From the NCBI GenBank assembly GCA_937885735.1, contig CALABN010000302.1:1-5407 (forward strand): 5,407 bases of DNA, in the 5' to 3' direction. Shown in pieces: positions 1 to 5,407 of the stretch. The translations under genes and the position numbers were made by a program. The notes beneath the pieces are model-generated. The model was not told the DNA's origin, searched no databases, and saw only the letters and a program-made list of their open reading frames with translations. This stretch comes from an uncultured Bacteroidota bacterium (GTDB lineage: Bacteria; Bacteroidota; Bacteroidia; Bacteroidales; SZUA-534). Each line of letters opens with the position of its first letter. The stretch's first letter is position 1.

Positions 1-82
1 TATTCACTTGCGAAACTTGAGTTACGTAATCGTTTGCTTGCAACAATATGGCGAAAGTGTAATATGATGTTTCTGAAAACCG

Positions 83-739
83 ATGTTTCTTTTTTCAATT
101 TTTTCCGGAACAATGCTGCTGGCCCTGGCTGCCGGCATCTGCTTGTCTGTGAAGAGGAGCGGGGGAAAATGCCCGCTTGACATCATCATTGTCCTGTCTG
201 CGGCGGGACTGCTGATTATTGGCCTTGGGATGATTCCGTACAAGGAGAATCCCCGGGCACAGGCGACTGCCGCCATGAAAGAGGCTCTGCAGGAAATGCC
301 GGGAACGGAGGCTCCGGATTTTACCGGAACGGCAGCGGACGGTCAGGAAAAATCCCTGTACGACTATGCCGGGAAGGGCAGTTATGTACTCCTTGACCTG
401 TGGGCTTCGTGGTGCGGGCCTTGCCGTCGCGAGAATCCAAATGTGGTGGCTGTCTACGAAAAGTACAAGGGCAAGAAACTGAAGAACGGCAAGAAGTTTG
501 TCGTCCTGAACGTGTCGCTCGACACCGACAAGGGAAAGTGGGCGTCAGCCATTGAGGCCGACCATTTGTCGTGGGACACTCACGTTTCCGACCTTCAGGG
601 GTGGAACAATGCCGTTGCAAAACAGTATGGCATAACGAGCGTTCCAACAAATATCCTCATCGACGACAAGGGTGTTGTTGTTGCCGTGAACCTTCGTGGC
701 GAGGCACTCGATGCAACCCTCAAGAAACTCAAGAAATAA
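83..739 (+). CDS. Membrane-anchored TlpA/thioredoxin-fold thiol-disulfide oxidoreductase
   Basis: The 218-residue product has a C-terminal thioredoxin-like domain (about residues 75-218). It carries the redox motif WCGPC at 110-114, preceded by the strand YVLLDLWAS, and the cis-proline loop TSVPT around Pro188. This is the TlpA/ResA type of periplasmic thiol-disulfide oxidoreductase, which reduces or exchanges disulfides in envelope proteins or apocytochromes. The partner is not evident here. Two hydrophobic stretches (about 3-22 and 33-51) flank a short loop with Lys24, Arg25 and Lys29. By the positive-inside rule this puts the loop in the cytoplasm and the thioredoxin domain in the periplasm. 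The DUF4369 domain common at the N-terminus of Bacteroidales TlpA proteins is absent. An in-frame stop at 74-76 makes ATG 83 the first possible start. Met11 (113) is an alternative, but it would shorten the first membrane segment. No Shine-Dalgarno sequence is visible. The first third is clearly GC-richer than the rest of the window. Confidence 0.9.
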   Translation: MFLFSIFSGTMLLALAAGICLSVKRSGGKCPLDIIIVLSAAGLLIIGLGMIPYKENPRAQATAAMKEALQEMPGTEAPDFTGTAADGQEKSLYDYAGKGSYVLLDLWASWCGPCRRENPNVVAVYEKYKGKKLKNGKKFVVLNVSLDTDKGKWASAIEADHLSWDTHVSDLQGWNNAVAKQYGITSVPTNILIDDKGVVVAVNLRGEALDATLKKLKK

Positions 740-756
740 CAGTTCTGGACATAATG

Positions 757-793
757 AAAAAGCCGATTGCACTTTGTGCAGTCGGCTTTTTTT
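757..793. terminator. Bidirectional intrinsic terminator between convergent genes
   Basis: Arms 761-772 and 776-787 form a 12-bp stem (AGCCGATTGCAC with GTGCAGTCGGCT, one G-T wobble) around a TTT loop. Five A precede the stem and seven T close it, so a hairpin plus U-tract forms in RNA from either strand. It lies 17 bases after the stop of the plus-strand thiol oxidoreductase and 16 bases beyond the stop of the minus-strand glycosyltransferase. It therefore probably ends both transcripts. Confidence 0.93.
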
Positions 794-809
794 ATGTGTG
801 AAAGTGAAT

Positions 810-1934
810 TTATTCAAGCATTTTCTCAATACCGTTCCATAGGTCGATGGCCGACTTGTCCCACGAGAACTTCTCGCGTTGTGTTTTGGCGTTCTCGACC
901 AATGTGGACCGCAAGTCCTTGTCAGTGGACATTTGCATCATAGCATCGGCAATCTCTTCCACCGAATATGGGTTGACAAGCAGTCCGGCATTCCCTGCCA
1001 CTTCAGGCATCGACGTGCAGTTTGAAGTAATGACAGGCACGTTGCAGTTCATAGCCTCTACCAAAGGAACGCCAAATCCTTCAAGGAACGACACCAGAAC
1101 CAAGGCGTATGCGCTTGCCACAACATTTTGCAGTTCGGCTGGTTGCAGACGGCCAAGGAACACCACGTCTTCGGCGTGTTTCATATGCTCGAGTTCGTGG
1201 TCTATCGACGACATTGACCACATACATTCGCCTACTATCACCAACTTGTGGTTGACGTTTCCTTTTTCCTTGAATTGGTCGAAAGCGCGGAGCAACCCTT
1301 CAATGTTCTTGCGAGGGTTGAGCGAACCCACAAACAGGAAGTACGGGCATCCGTCCGAAACATTGTCGCGCACTTTTGTCTGCTCGTCTTCGCTTATAGG
1401 ACTGAAAATGGTCTTTACACCATTATATATGACATCGATTTTGTCAGGATTGATATTCCAAGTCTTTGAAATGTCGGCTTTGGAGTATTCTGAAACCGTG
1501 CCGAGCCTGTCTGCACTGTGCGCAAAAATCGGGAAATACTTGTTGTAGTATTTGCTGGTCAGAGGTGGCTGGTTTTTAGGTTGATGCACAAAGCCAATGT
1601 CGTGGATTACATTGTATGTCTTCACTTTTGGGTGCATCGGCATATATCCGTCGGTTGAAAGAAATATGTCAGCCTTGCGTCCGCTGATTATTTTTGGTAC
1701 GGCATATTCAAAATTGTAGTACCACAGAAATGGGTGTCGCGATGGCAATGTGGTCTTTACTGGAATCACATTGTCGGCATAAATGAATGATTGGTCCCAA
1801 TCACGGTCAAATATGAAAACAAACTTGTGTTCAGGGTGGTTTTTCACCATACGTGAAAGAATCTCGTCAGTAAAACTGCCCAATCCTTCCAACTTGTCCT
1901 TCAGCAGAGTTTGTGTGTTGACTGCAATAATCAT
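810..1934 (-). CDS. GT4-type (GT-B fold) glycosyltransferase
   Basis: The 374-residue protein has the usual length and layout of a retaining GT-B glycosyltransferase of CAZy family GT4 (Pfam Glycos_transf_1). The N-terminal half holds the acceptor-side glycine loop (GLGSFTDEIL, 17-26) and an HD pair at 111-112. The linker TVSEYSKADI (146-155) leads to the donor-binding half, which begins at YFLFVGSLNPRKN (198-210). The family E-x7-E signature is present as EGFGVPLVE (285-293), followed by the conserved run VPVITSN and an SMPEVAG segment (308-314). Such enzymes move a sugar, often mannose, glucose or GlcNAc, from a nucleotide-sugar donor to a lipid-linked or polysaccharide acceptor at the cytoplasmic face of the inner membrane. 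No signal peptide or membrane segment is seen. Donor and acceptor cannot be told from sequence. It stands alone, without other polysaccharide genes in the window. The ATG at 1934 is chosen because the GT-B N-terminal strand MIIAVNTQTL starts there. Confidence 0.93.
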   Translation of the reverse strand: MIIAVNTQTLLKDKLEGLGSFTDEILSRMVKNHPEHKFVFIFDRDWDQSFIYADNVIPVKTTLPSRHPFLWYYNFEYAVPKIISGRKADIFLSTDGYMPMHPKVKTYNVIHDIGFVHQPKNQPPLTSKYYNKYFPIFAHSADRLGTVSEYSKADISKTWNINPDKIDVIYNGVKTIFSPISEDEQTKVRDNVSDGCPYFLFVGSLNPRKNIEGLLRAFDQFKEKGNVNHKLVIVGECMWSMSSIDHELEHMKHAEDVVFLGRLQPAELQNVVASAYALVLVSFLEGFGVPLVEAMNCNVPVITSNCTSMPEVAGNAGLLVNPYSVEEIADAMMQMSTDKDLRSTLVENAKTQREKFSWDKSAIDLWNGIEKMLE

Positions 1935-2153
1935 AACTTGTTAATGTGCACGCAAAAGTAACAAAATTATAATATCGGAATTAGGAATTAAGGCATAAGT
2001 CAAAGACAAGTGTATTCATTCGACAATCCTAAAGTCGCCATTGGGTCGAGTGCTCAATGTTGTGCGGTTTGGGGGCAATCTTGAGATTTGTTTTGCTTGA
2101 AAATCGTCTGATATTGAATATGTTGTAACCTTTTATTTCTTTAAGAATGCAAA
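1935..2153. other. Intergenic stretch with short open frames, possible gene remnant
   Basis: This 219-base gap separates the two minus-strand genes. No strong terminator is seen after the deaminase stop; the only symmetry there is a weak TTCTTTAAGAA run. Part of the gap looks coding-like on both strands. On the minus strand, 2132-2016 is open for 38 codons and ends RPNGDFRIVE then TGA, but has no ATG. On the plus strand, 1999-2100 is open for 33 codons and contains GRVLNVVRFGGNLEI. Neither has a credible start. It could be a decayed gene, a dispersed intergenic repeat or chance. A weak hairpin (CATTG 2039-2043 with CAATG 2055-2059) lies inside. Confidence 0.25.
1953..1960 (-). promoter_or_regulatory. 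Putative Bacteroidota -7 promoter element for the glycosyltransferase
   Basis: On the minus strand this reads TACTTTTG, a full match to the Bacteroidota -7 consensus TAnnTTTG. It sits 18 bases before the ATG at 1934, which would give a leader of roughly 12 bases. No good TTTG -33 box is found 19-21 bases upstream. The element suggests the glycosyltransferase has its own promoter rather than relying on read-through from the deaminase gene. Confidence 0.4.
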
Positions 2154-2630
2154 TCAGTAGCGTTCGGCTTTTTTGTTCTCGTACTCTCTGAACAGTTGGA
2201 GGCATTCCTTTCGCGCAAACTCTTCTATGTCGAGCAAGTCGGCTTTTCCGTTGAGGTAGTCGTAGAATTTGTTGTCACGGAAACCTATGCTGTCTGTGTC
2301 TTGAACATTGCAACCGTAAAACACTTTGCGTATGTTGGCCCAAAGAATGCCACCAAGACACATTGGACACGGTTCGGCAGTGGTGTATAGCGTGCATCCG
2401 GACAAGTCGTGAGTGCCAAGGTTCATACAGGCGTCGCGTATGGCTTCCATTTCACCGTGACACGTCGGGTCGTGTTTTTTGAGCACCCTGTTGTGCCCTT
2501 TGCCTACTATTCTTCCGTCACGTACAATTACACAGCCAAACGGGCCGCCGTCGCCAGCCTTAATGCCGTCATATGCTTCTTGCAGTGCGCTGTCCATAGC
2601 CTCTGCTGAACTGATTGGTTTGCTTTCCAT
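2154..2630 (-). CDS. GuaD-type nucleobase/nucleoside deaminase (zinc-dependent cytidine deaminase fold)
   Basis: With the start at 2630 the protein has 158 residues, close to the 156 of B. subtilis guanine deaminase GuaD. The zinc and catalytic motif is complete: HGE at 58-60 (His58 zinc ligand, Glu60 proton shuttle) and PCPMC at 87-91 (Cys88 and Cys91 zinc ligands). GGPFG (28-32), GHN (45-47), the PT before the HGE motif, VFYG (103-106) and the D-x5-GF pattern from Asp111 match the GuaD subfamily rather than tRNA adenosine deaminase TadA. So does the C-terminal ENKK...Y tail, the segment that closes the active site in GuaD. The likely reaction is hydrolytic deamination of guanine to xanthine in purine salvage, but cytosine or other substrates cannot be excluded. 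The frame stays open to an ATG at 2726, adding 32 residues without family similarity. A -7-like element at 2654-2661 lies inside that extension, so ATG 2630 is preferred. Confidence 0.88.
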   Translation of the reverse strand: MESKPISSAEAMDSALQEAYDGIKAGDGGPFGCVIVRDGRIVGKGHNRVLKKHDPTCHGEMEAIRDACMNLGTHDLSGCTLYTTAEPCPMCLGGILWANIRKVFYGCNVQDTDSIGFRDNKFYDYLNGKADLLDIEEFARKECLQLFREYENKKAERY

Positions 2631-2653
2631 ATCAAATTGCTTTATCTGTTGTG

Positions 2654-2661
2654 TAAATATA
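2654..2661 (-). promoter_or_regulatory. Possible -7 promoter element for the deaminase gene
   Basis: The minus strand reads TATATTTA, one mismatch from TAnnTTTG, in an AT-rich stretch 23 bases before ATG 2630. Transcription would begin about 17 bases before that ATG. No convincing -33 box is seen. The site is useful mainly because it disfavours the longer start at 2726. Confidence 0.28.
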
Positions 2662-2784
2662 ATATTAATATGTGAACGGAAAGGCATTTTGTGTTTTGCC
2701 GAACTGGCTTTATGAATCTTCATCACGCCACCGACCGCATAAGTGACTGAAATCTGAAATACTGAATTTCACATCCTGAATCCT

Positions 2785-2818
2785 AAATGATAAGTGCATT
2801 TCTTATTTTGTCAACAAA
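2785..2818. promoter_or_regulatory. Clustered small palindromes upstream of argR, candidate operator
   Basis: Three dyads are packed together. AAATG 2785-2789 pairs with CATTT 2797-2801. ATAAG 2790-2794 pairs with CTTAT 2802-2806. TTTGT 2807-2811 pairs with ACAAA 2814-2818. The first two have 5-base arms separated by 7 bases, 17 bases in all, near the 18-base size of ARG boxes. A direct repeat GTCAAC occurs at 2810-2815 and 2821-2826. The position, between the divergent deaminase and argR promoters, fits autoregulation by ArgR. The match to the E. coli ARG box is poor, so this is inference. Confidence 0.25.
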
Positions 2819-2830
2819 CTGTCAACGGAC

Positions 2831-2862
2831 TATGATTCACTGCATAAAAAAACTTACATTTG
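2831..2862 (+). promoter_or_regulatory. Putative argR promoter (Bacteroidota type)
   Basis: TACATTTG at 2855-2862 is a full match to the -7 consensus TAnnTTTG. TATG at 2831-2834 is a 3-of-4 match to the -33 TTTG box, with a 20-base spacer, within the usual range. Transcription would start near 2868, giving a leader of about 24 bases to ATG 2892 or an almost leaderless message from ATG 2871. Confidence 0.5.
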
Positions 2863-2891
2863 CACCCTGAATGAATCAAAAAAATCCTGTA

Positions 2892-3371
2892 ATGGAAAAC
2901 AAAAGCCTACGGTTGGCCTTGATAACAAACATCATTCAGAATGAGGAAGTTGACTCGCAAGACAGACTTCTTCAAATACTCATTTCCAAAGGTTGTTCGG
3001 TGACGCAGGCAACCCTTTCGCGCGATTTGAAGTTGCTGAAGGTGTTCAAGCGTCCTACAAGCGACGGCCGTTACCTTTACACATTGCAGAATGGTTCAGC
3101 AGAGAAGGTGCCTGTACAGAAATCGGCATCGTCGCTGGACGGGTTCATTTCAATTGAGTTTTCAGGAAATCTTGCGGTGATAAAGACCGTGCCAGCGTTT
3201 GCCCAGCCAATTTCGCAGGCCATTGACGACCTTCACGTGCCGTCGATAATCAGCACCATAGCAGGCAACGACACCATTTTGGTGGTGGTCAGGAACGGGT
3301 TCACGCCAAAGAACGTCAGTCAGTCGCTCTTGCATTATTTCCCCGAACTTGTTGACAAACTTCAATATTAA
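2892..3371 (+). CDS. argR: Arginine repressor ArgR
   Basis: With the start at 2892 the protein has 159 residues, typical for ArgR/AhrC (E. coli 156). The N-terminal winged helix-turn-helix holds the family signature SVTQATLSRDLKLL (36-49), whose SRD helix reads the ARG box. The wing ends with DGRYLYTL (58-65). The C-terminal domain, which forms the hexamer and binds arginine, has AQPIS (104-108) and STIAGNDTIL (121-130). The latter aligns with GTIAGDDTI of E. coli, so Asn126 replaces the first Asp of the arginine-binding pair. ArgR represses arginine biosynthesis genes, and often itself, when arginine is plentiful. The downstream small ORF and carB are close enough to be co-transcribed. ATG 2871 in the same frame would add seven residues (MNQKNPV). 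ATG 2892 is preferred because it follows an A-rich leader, matches the usual N-terminus and leaves room after the -7 element. Confidence 0.95.
   Translation: MENKSLRLALITNIIQNEEVDSQDRLLQILISKGCSVTQATLSRDLKLLKVFKRPTSDGRYLYTLQNGSAEKVPVQKSASSLDGFISIEFSGNLAVIKTVPAFAQPISQAIDDLHVPSIISTIAGNDTILVVVRNGFTPKNVSQSLLHYFPELVDKLQY
3246..3259 (+). repeat. 14-base direct repeat, copy 1 (within argR)
   Basis: ATAATCAGCACCAT lies in argR, where it contributes to the SIISTI codons just before the effector-binding AGND motif. An identical copy occurs at 3410-3423 in the small ORF after argR, in the same reading phase. The match may be chance or trace a small duplication. Confidence 0.4.
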
Positions 3372-3376
3372 GACAG

Positions 3377-3508
3377 ATGAAAAACAGTATGGACGCCAAA
3401 CATTTTTCAATAATCAGCACCATTTTTGCTGACAGGGCGTTCCGCTTTTTCAAAAGTCGCCAGGTGTGCCTTGATTTTAACAACGATAATAGTAACACAG
3501 CAAAATAA
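3377..3508 (+). CDS. Possible small protein of 43 residues between argR and carB
   Basis: ATG 3377 follows the argR stop after 5 bases. The frame runs 43 codons to TAA 3506-3508, 6 bases before the carB ATG, so it fills almost the whole gap. The peptide starts MKNSMDAKHFS, has a basic aromatic middle (ADRAFRFFKSRQ, 19-30) and an Asn-rich tail (DFNNDNSNTAK). I do not recognise a family, and no signal peptide or membrane helix is seen. Tight packing and shared strand favour a translated gene in an argR-carB operon, or an upstream ORF coupled to carB translation. Against this, a 43-codon frame can arise by chance, no ribosome binding site is visible, and part of it repeats argR sequence (SIISTI). 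The region might instead be a non-coding leader of carB or a gene remnant. An internal Met5 (3389) is another possible start. Confidence 0.35.
   Translation: MKNSMDAKHFSIISTIFADRAFRFFKSRQVCLDFNNDNSNTAK
3410..3423 (+). repeat. 14-base direct repeat, copy 2 (within the small ORF before carB)
   Basis: This is identical to 3246-3259 in argR and in the same codon phase, giving the shared hexapeptide SIISTI. It overlaps the left arm of the hairpin at 3414-3432. Confidence 0.4.
3414..3432 (+). other. Small hairpin in the argR-carB gap
   Basis: TCAGCA (3414-3419) and TGCTGA (3427-3432) form a perfect 6-bp stem with a 7-base loop, inside the small ORF. It is not followed directly by a T-tract; a TTTTT run comes at 3446-3450 after a weak GCG/CGC stem. 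It is too weak to call a terminator. It could play a part in attenuation before carB or mean nothing. Confidence 0.2.
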
Positions 3509-3514
3509 AAGAAT

Positions 3515-5407
3515 ATGAAAGAAGTAAAGAAAGTGCTCTTGTTAGGTTCAGGAGCGTTGAAAATCGGTCAAGCAGGTGAGTTTGACTATTCAGGTTCGCA
3601 AGCCTTGAAGGCTATGCGCGAGGAGGGTGTTTCAACAGTGTTGATTAACCCTAACATTGCAACCATTCAGACATCTGACGGCGTTGCGGACAAGGTTTAC
3701 TTCCTTCCTATAACCCCGTATTTTGTTGAGGAAGTTATCAAGAAGGAACGTCCTGACGGCATCCTGCTTGCATTCGGCGGTCAGACTGCATTGAACTGCG
3801 GTACTGCACTTTACACATCGGGTACTCTTGACAAGTACGGAGTAAAGGTGTTGGGTACTTCAGTTGAGGCAATTATGATTACCGAAGACCGTGACCTGTT
3901 TGTGAAGAAACTTAAGGAGATAGACGCAAAGACACCAGTGTCTCGCGCAGTCGAGAATCTTGACGATGCACTTGAAGAGGCTCGCACTCTCGGATTCCCT
4001 GTAATGGTACGTTCGGCTTACGCACTTGGCGGACTTGGTTCTGGCATCAGCACCAACGAGCAAGAGTTCATCGAACTTTGCAACAACGCACTTGCCTATT
4101 CAAAGCAGATTTTGGTTGAAGAGTCGCTCAAGGGCTGGAAGGAGATTGAGTTTGAGGTTATCCGTGATGCCAACGACCACTGCTTTACAGTAGTTCCAAT
4201 GGAAAATGTCGACCCGCTTGGCATCCACACTGGCGAGAGTATCGTCATCGCCCCAATCATAACATTGAGCAAGGAACAGATTTCAATGTTGCAGGATATT
4301 GCACAAAAGGTTGTACGCCATATCGGCATCGTAGGCGAGTGCAACATCCAATATGCATTCAATGCACAGACAAACGACTACCGAATCATCGAGATTAACG
4401 CCCGCTTGAGCCGTTCTTCGGCTTTGGCATCAAAGGCATCAGGCTATCCATTGGCATTTGTCGCCGCTAAATTGGCATTGGGCTACACCCTTGACCAGAT
4501 TGGCGAAATGGGAACGCCTAATTCAGCATACGTGGCACCTTCAGTCGACTACATCATTGCAAAAATCCCTCGTTGGGACTTGAGCAAGTTCGTCGGCGTC
4601 GACCGCCAGATTGGCTCAAGCATGAAGTCGGTCGGCGAGATTATGTCAATAGGCAAGTCGTTTGAGGAAATTATGCAGAAGGGCTTGCGTATGATTGGCC
4701 AGGGTATGCACGGCTTCGTAGGCAATAACGACCTTGAGTTCGACGACCTCGACAAGGAGTTGAGCCACCCAACCGACTTGCGCATCTTCGCCATTGCAAA
4801 GGCACTTGAAAAAGGCTACACGCCTGATCGCATCGAGGAACTGACAAAAATCGACGTCTGGTTCATCAACAAGTTGAAGAACATTGTCGATTACACAAAA
4901 GTTCTTGAAAAATACAGCAAGATCGAGGACCTTCCAGCTGACGTGCTCCGTGAGGCAAAACGTCTGGGATTCTCTGACTTCCAGATTGCCCGCTACGTTG
5001 AGAAACCTTCGGGAACTTTGGAAAAAGAGTTGTTGCGTGTACGCGACTTGCGCAAGAAAAACAACATCTTGCCAGCCGTTCGCCGTATCAACACAGTGGC
5101 TTCAGAACATCCTGAACTTACCAACTACCTGTATATGACTTACGGCGAGACTGAACACAGCATCAGTTACGCCTATAAGAACGACAAGTCGATAATTGTG
5201 CTTGGCTCGGGCGCATACCGCATCGGCTCGTCAGTTGAGTTCGACTGGTGCTCTGTAAATGCAATCCAGACAGCACGCAAACTTGGCTACAAGTCAATAA
5301 TGATTAACTACAATCCTGAAACAGTCAGCACCGACTACGATATGTGCGACCGTCTGTACTTCGACGAACTTTCGTTCGAGCGTGTACTTGACGTCATCGA
5401 CCTTGAA
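3515..5407 (+). CDS. carB: Carbamoyl-phosphate synthase large subunit, CAD-like (partial, 3' end beyond window)
   Basis: The frame is open for 631 codons to the window edge, about 59% of the usual length of about 1070. CarB makes carbamoyl phosphate from bicarbonate, two ATP and ammonia delivered by CarA, for arginine and pyrimidine synthesis in the cytosol. The first synthetase half begins [21 protein letters not shown] (8-28 region), followed by GGQTALNC (88-95). The ATP-grasp domain (about 124-325) has EDR at 124-126 and [18 protein letters not shown] (291-308); Glu293, Asn295 and Arg297 correspond to the metal and bicarbonate site residues of E. coli CarB. The oligomerisation region spans about 400-555. 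The second half begins at [17 protein letters not shown] (562-578) and reaches [10 protein letters not shown] (600-609). Several signatures read like eukaryotic CAD rather than E. coli CarB. No carA precedes it; its direct neighbours are the small ORF and argR. The A-rich stretch before ATG 3515 is typical of Bacteroidota starts. Confidence 0.97.
   Translation, partial: [631 protein letters not shown]

Noticed and set aside
5..59. Imperfect inverted repeat CACTTGCG / CGAAAGTG and the palindrome TTACGTAA (22-29) upstream of the first gene
   Set aside because: The arms are about 40 bases apart with a mismatch, and an 8-base palindrome is common by chance. No promoter elements of the expected type are aligned with them.
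64..180. Alternative plus-strand start ATGATG at 64 giving a 38-residue peptide
   Set aside because: It is out of frame with the thioredoxin gene and ends at a TGA at 178-180. It has no recognisable feature, and a frameshift joining it to the downstream gene is not needed because the latter has its own start.
22..276. Minus-strand open frame of 84 codons at the left edge
   Set aside because: It overlaps the membrane-anchor part of the thiol oxidoreductase gene antisense, and the peptide is a low-complexity mix with no family features.
847..1548. Long plus-strand open frame of 233 codons
   Set aside because: It lies wholly antisense to the glycosyltransferase, which has clear family motifs. 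The plus-strand translation is Ser/Thr/Cys-rich with no recognisable domain.
3434..3450. Possible terminator (GCG TTC CGC then TTTTT) before carB
   Set aside because: The stem has only three Watson-Crick G-C pairs plus wobbles, far weaker than the true terminator at 757-793.
3316..3498. Minus-strand open frame of 60 codons across the argR end and the small ORF
   Set aside because: It is antisense to the conserved argR C-terminus and has no promoter or family match; the plus-strand reading fits the operon spacing better.
4884..5138. Second-frame plus-strand ORF inside carB
   Set aside because: It is a shadow frame within a highly conserved coding region.

Overview
The window looks like chromosomal DNA of a member of the Bacteroidota, most likely order Bacteroidales (Prevotella, Bacteroides or Muribaculaceae-like). 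The evidence is copies of the -7 promoter element TAnnTTTG known from this phylum, A-rich starts without Shine-Dalgarno sequences, and the style of the encoded proteins (TlpA-like thiol oxidoreductase, GuaD-like deaminase, ArgR beside carB). No rRNA, tRNA, CRISPR array, insertion sequence or phage gene was seen.

Layout, left to right. A plus-strand gene (83-739) encodes a membrane-anchored TlpA/thioredoxin-fold protein with a WCGPC active site. It converges on a minus-strand GT4-type glycosyltransferase (810-1934), and a strong hairpin flanked by A and T tracts (757-793) can stop transcription from both sides. After a 219-base gap lies a minus-strand GuaD-type nucleobase/nucleoside deaminase (2154-2630). 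A divergent promoter region (2631-2870) separates it from plus-strand argR (2892-3371). argR is followed closely by a possible 43-residue small ORF (3377-3508) and then by carB, the large subunit of carbamoyl-phosphate synthase (from 3515, cut by the window end after 631 codons).

How they work together. The argR-carB pair forms a coherent unit. ArgR is the arginine-responsive repressor, and CarB makes carbamoyl phosphate, used for arginine (citrulline formation) and pyrimidines. Short spacing (143 bases, mostly filled by the small ORF) suggests co-transcription and arginine-linked control of carB. No carA lies upstream of carB here. The deaminase belongs to purine or pyrimidine salvage. The glycosyltransferase and thiol oxidoreductase are envelope-related and have no evident link to the arginine genes.

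Most of the window is ordinary core-genome content. The points most worth a second look are an Asn in place of the first Asp of ArgR's arginine-binding GDD motif, the small ORF fitted between argR and carB, and the eukaryote-like (CAD-like) wording of the CarB sequence. No wholly new system was found.
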